Shown here in pieces: positions 61,216 to 64,000 of a stretch of 64,000 bases of DNA. The stretch lies in assembly GCF_025639885.1 (NCBI RefSeq), contig NZ_CP106738.1, positions 3,286,001 to 3,350,000 of the forward strand, in the 5' to 3' direction. A model generated the notes under the pieces. The model did not search any database, was not told the origin of the DNA, and saw only the letters and a program-made list of their open reading frames with translations. The position numbers and the translations under genes are program-made. The DNA comes from Roseovarius pelagicus (GTDB lineage: Bacteria > Pseudomonadota > Alphaproteobacteria > Rhodobacterales > Rhodobacteraceae). Each line of letters begins with the position of its first letter. Position 1 is the first letter of the stretch.

Positions 61216-62160
61216 ATGAAAATCGGATTTATCGGACTCGGCAATGTTGGTGGCAAACTGTCGGGCAGCCTGCTGCGCAATGGCGTGGATTTGGTCGTGC
61301 ACGACCTCGACACAGATCTGGTCGCGCGGTTCGTGGATCGGGGTGCAGCGGCGGGCGGCAGCCCGGCGCAGATGATGGCGATGTGCGATGCTGTGATCAC
61401 CTGCCTGCCCAGTCCGGCCGCAAGCGATGCGGTTATGCAGGAGATGCTGCCCGAGATCGGTCCGGGCAAAGTCTGGATGGAGATGTCCACCACTGACGCG
61501 GGCGAGGTCAAGCGACTGGGTGATGAGGTGATCGCGCGTGGCGGCGCGGCAGTGGATTGCCCTGTCTCGGGTGGATGCCATCGCGCCGACACGGGCAATA
61601 TCAGTATTTACGCGGGCTGTGATCGTGCCACGTTCGAACGAATCCTGCCCATTCTGACCATCATGGGGCGCCGGGTGCTGCATACCGGCGATCTGGGCAG
61701 TGCCAGCGTGCTGAAGGTGATGACCAACTATCTGGCCACAGCCAACCTTCTGACGCTCTGCGAGGCGTTGACCGTGATGAAGGCCGCCGGGCTGGACATG
61801 GGCACCACCTATGAGGCGATCAAGATATCGTCGGGCACCTCGTTCGTGCACGAAACCGAGAGCCAGTTGATCCTGTCGGGATCACGGGACGTGAATTTCA
61901 CCATGGATTTGGTGCAAAAGGATATCGGCCTGTTCCAGAAACTGGCGGACAAGCATGATGTCCCGCTGGAAATCTCACCGCTGATCATCGAAATCATGTC
62001 CGACGGGCAACGACGTTATGGCGAGCGGGCGCAGTCTGACCAAATCATACAGCGACTGGAAGAGGCGACAGGACTGGACATTCGGGCCCCCGGTTTTCCG
62101 ACCGAGTTGATCGACGATGAGCCCGAAGAACGCGGGGCTGAAGTGGTTCTGCGCGGGTAG
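61216..62160 (+). CDS. NAD(P)-dependent beta-hydroxyacid dehydrogenase
   Basis: The 314-residue protein starts at 61216 (AGGACAGG upstream). It has the cofactor loop MKIGFIGLGNVGGKLSGSLL, the substrate-binding DCPVSGGCHRADTG near residue 118 and a catalytic-lysine segment SASVLKVMTNYLATA near residue 170. It belongs to the 3-hydroxyisobutyrate dehydrogenase superfamily but differs from the GlxR-like enzyme at 37765-38667: the usual GGxxGAxxG loop reads GGCHRADTG. Substrate unknown. Confidence 0.87.
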   Translation: MKIGFIGLGNVGGKLSGSLLRNGVDLVVHDLDTDLVARFVDRGAAAGGSPAQMMAMCDAVITCLPSPAASDAVMQEMLPEIGPGKVWMEMSTTDAGEVKRLGDEVIARGGAAVDCPVSGGCHRADTGNISIYAGCDRATFERILPILTIMGRRVLHTGDLGSASVLKVMTNYLATANLLTLCEALTVMKAAGLDMGTTYEAIKISSGTSFVHETESQLILSGSRDVNFTMDLVQKDIGLFQKLADKHDVPLEISPLIIEIMSDGQRRYGERAQSDQIIQRLEEATGLDIRAPGFPTELIDDEPEERGAEVVLRG

Positions 62161-62190
62161 CGTCCATTGAAAATCAGAAGTGTTTTGGCG

Positions 62191-63284
62191 TCAGCCGCAA
62201 CGCCACAGATGCATGATATCGTCACCTACCGGCTGTACGGATTCCAGTGTGAATCTGTGTGCCTCTTCCAAGCGCGCGATCCCCAACGCACCGATGCCGG
62301 GTAACCCTTCTGCGCCAATGGTAAGCCCGGCAGTGAACCCCACCAGCCGGTCAACCAGCCCAGTACTCAGCAGTGACGCGGCCAGCGCGCCGCCACCTTC
62401 GCAGAACACCCGGGTCAACCCTGCATCGCCAAGGCCACGCAGCACTGATGCCATGTCAAGCTGACGACCGATCAGGTCGCAACGCAACAGTCGTGCGCCA
62501 AGGCTAGTCCATGCGTCGATCAATGCGGCATCGGCATCTGGGCCATGACAGAGCCAAACAGGCACGTCGCGTGCGGTGCGGGCCAGTTGGGACATTAGCG
62601 GAATGTCTAGGCGGCGTGATACCACCACGCGCACTGGCTGATGTGTAACGCCTATGTCTCGGACCGTCAGGCCGGGGTCATCCGCTCGCGCTGTTCCAGC
62701 GCCTACCATGACCGCATCGTGGCGCGCGCGCAGACCGTGAACGGCGCGCCGCGCCGCTGGCCCGGTGATCCACTGGCTATGCCCGCTGGCTGTGGCAATC
62801 CGTCCGTCAAAGGAGGTGGCGAGTTTCAACGTCACTTCGGGCCGGCCCAGTTCGGTGCGGCAAAGGAAACCCGCCAGATCACGGCCTGCCTGATCGGTCA
62901 TTATGCCGGTTGTGACCTCGATATCCGCTGCGCGCAGCCTGTCGAATCCGCGTCCCGACACGCGTGGATCACTGTCGGCAAAAGGGGCCACGACCCGCGC
63001 GATCCCTGCGGCAATCAGCGCGTCAGTGCAGGGGGGGTAACGCCATGGTGCGAGCAGGGCTCTAATGTCACATAGGCAGTGGCACCCTGCGCCGCACTGC
63101 CTGCCTGATCCAGCGCCTGTGGTTCGGCATGAGGTCGACCGCCCGGCGCGGTCCAGCCACGACCCACGACGCGACCAGCGGATACGATCACGCAACCGAC
63201 AGCAGGATTGGGCCAGGTATTACCCTGACCCCTGCGGCCCAGCATCAGGGCCATGCGCATATAGCGGATGTCGTGTTGGCTCAC
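62191..63284 (-). pseudogene. ribD: ribD, riboflavin deaminase/reductase, with an apparent frameshift
   Basis: RibD makes two consecutive steps of riboflavin synthesis. The N-terminal deaminase part starts at 63284 ([13 protein letters not shown]) with zinc motifs GGRPHAE and EPCSHHG. It then meets a run of seven C (plus strand seven G, 63031-63037) and ends early at 63015. The rest (PPCTDALIAAGIARV onward, then the reductase domain to 62191) continues in another frame. Eight C would restore a normal protein of about 364 residues, including the zinc cysteine in PPC. Everything else looks intact, so a homopolymer sequencing error is as likely as a real mutation. Its start overlaps the nrdR stop by ATGA. 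Confidence 0.88.
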
Positions 63285-63763
63285 GCGCCTTGCTTGTCTT
63301 CACCGCCCGCGGCATCAGGGCGCAATTCGCTGACGAATTTGTCGAAATCATCCGCCGCCTGAAAATTCTTGTAGACGCTGGCAAAGCGGACATAGGCGAC
63401 TGTATCGATCCGAGCGAGACTCTCCATCACGATTTCACCGACGGTTTTGGACGGGATATCTGTCTCGCCCATGCTTTCCAGTCTGCGAACGATGCCGGAA
63501 ATCATCTGCTCGACGCGTTCGGGCTCAACCGGGCGTTTCTGTAGCGCGATACGAATGGATCGTTCTAGTTTGTCCCGGTCGAAATCCTCGCGCCGACCGT
63601 TGGTTTTGACCACGACCAGATCTCGCAACTGCACCCGTTCGTAGGTGGTGAACCGGCCGCCACATCCGGGGCAAAACCGTCTGCGCCGGATCGAGACATG
63701 CTCTTCGGCGGGACGGGAATCTTTTACCTGAGTTTCGATATTTCCGCAAAACGGGCAACGCAT
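63281..63763 (-). CDS. nrdR: Transcriptional repressor NrdR
   Basis: NrdR represses ribonucleotide reductase genes according to ATP/dATP levels. The 160-residue protein has the zinc ribbon (CPFC at residue 3 and CPGC near residue 31) and an ATP-cone domain (residues about 49-139, with [20 protein letters not shown]). Length and sequence are standard. It is the first gene of nrdR-ribD, the usual alphaproteobacterial order. Confidence 0.97.
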   Translation of the reverse strand: MRCPFCGNIETQVKDSRPAEEHVSIRRRRFCPGCGGRFTTYERVQLRDLVVVKTNGRREDFDRDKLERSIRIALQKRPVEPERVEQMISGIVRRLESMGETDIPSKTVGEIVMESLARIDTVAYVRFASVYKNFQAADDFDKFVSELRPDAAGGEDKQGA

Positions 63764-64000
63764 AGGCGTGTCCTTTTCTCTTCTCTGCCTCTTGGATGAT
63801 GGGTCTGATGCCCAAGTTATCCACAGCCACTATAGGGGAGCCGCTAGGTTTTGGGTAGATGCAATTTTATGCCCCAAGATAGGCGTTCAGAGGATGGATC
63901 GCGCGCGGAAAAGGTGTGCGTCGCGCTCGGGGTCAATCGATAAAGCTATCGAGTAGCAGGTGGGCCGCCACGTGTCGTTGGTGCGGTGCATTTCGGTGCT
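63764..64000 (-). other. Upstream region of nrdR at the window edge
   Basis: The last 237 bases hold no gene I can support. The part next to nrdR presumably carries its promoter; TTATCCACAG occurs at 63818-63827 but is a single box and not evidence of an origin. Confidence 0.4.

Noticed and set aside
63818..63827. TTATCCACAG, a DnaA-box-like sequence
   Set aside because: A single box next to nrdR without clustering or an AT-rich unwinding region does not indicate a replication origin.

Overview
The window looks like a chromosomal segment of a GC-rich marine alphaproteobacterium, most likely Rhodobacteraceae (Roseobacter group). This rests on gene content and style: an H-NOX-like/diguanylate cyclase pair, a TRAP-type malonate system, Tau- and Pro-type ABC importers, FCD-type GntR and Lrp/AsnC regulators, several Rieske oxygenases, and the core run recJ-glpX-hom. 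No species can be named from the sequence alone. I see no insertion sequence, phage, plasmid origin, rRNA or CRISPR array; there is one tRNA, tRNA-Glu(UUC).

Layout. 1-2141: tail of an unknown gene, a degenerate H-NOX-like protein and an HNOBA-GGDEF diguanylate cyclase. 2330-10192: surface-polysaccharide genes, namely a GT2 glycosyltransferase, two methyltransferases on the minus strand, and a tightly coupled plus-strand cassette (rfbF, rfbG, epimerase, C-methyltransferase, reductase) that should make a branched CDP-6-deoxysugar. 10189-13561: a minus-strand operon of two quaternary-amine-type Rieske oxygenases with a Rid protein and a DUF1028 protein between them. 13939-19543: ugd, a FlaA1/CapD-type dehydratase, a metallophosphatase and a UDP-glucuronate 4-epimerase. 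19879-25352: an uncharacterised metabolic locus (small protein, SDR, FCD regulator, PhyH-type dioxygenase, ProC-like reductase and a one-chain coenzyme-B12 mutase-like protein). 25421-27255: Crp/Fnr regulator plus DUF2892 and split YeeE/YedE sulfur-transport genes.

27867-41843 is a large putative nitrogen-compound catabolic island. It holds a type III glutamine synthetase homologue, a MetX-like hydrolase and a 2Fe-2S ferredoxin; facing these, two complete ABC importers (Tau/Ssu-type and ProVWX-type); then a third Rieske oxygenase, a D-2-hydroxyacid dehydrogenase and a tartronate-semialdehyde-reductase-like enzyme, with two paralogous Lrp/AsnC regulators. AT-rich control regions at both ends share an exact 12-bp element, which suggests one regulon. 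42075-45597: dTDP-L-rhamnose genes (rfbA on plus; rmlC, rmlB, rmlD on minus). 45984-47693: fused ATP sulfurylase/APS kinase.

47861-54318 is a malonate utilisation locus (TRAP importer, malonyl-CoA decarboxylase, malonyl-CoA synthetase) with a divergent GntR regulator and an ideal operator palindrome. The rest is an orphan DeoR regulator, tRNA-Glu, recJ, glpX, hom, a small lipoprotein, a TetR regulator with its palindrome, a beta-hydroxyacid dehydrogenase, ribD with an apparent one-base frameshift in a homopolymer, and nrdR.

The best candidates for undescribed biology are the one-chain B12 mutase locus, the dual-importer/Rieske/glutamine-synthetase island with its shared operator, the reductase-less Rieske-Rid-DUF1028-Rieske operon, and the H-NOX-like protein that has lost its haem ligand. 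Functional assignments are homology-style readings made by eye, without any database search.
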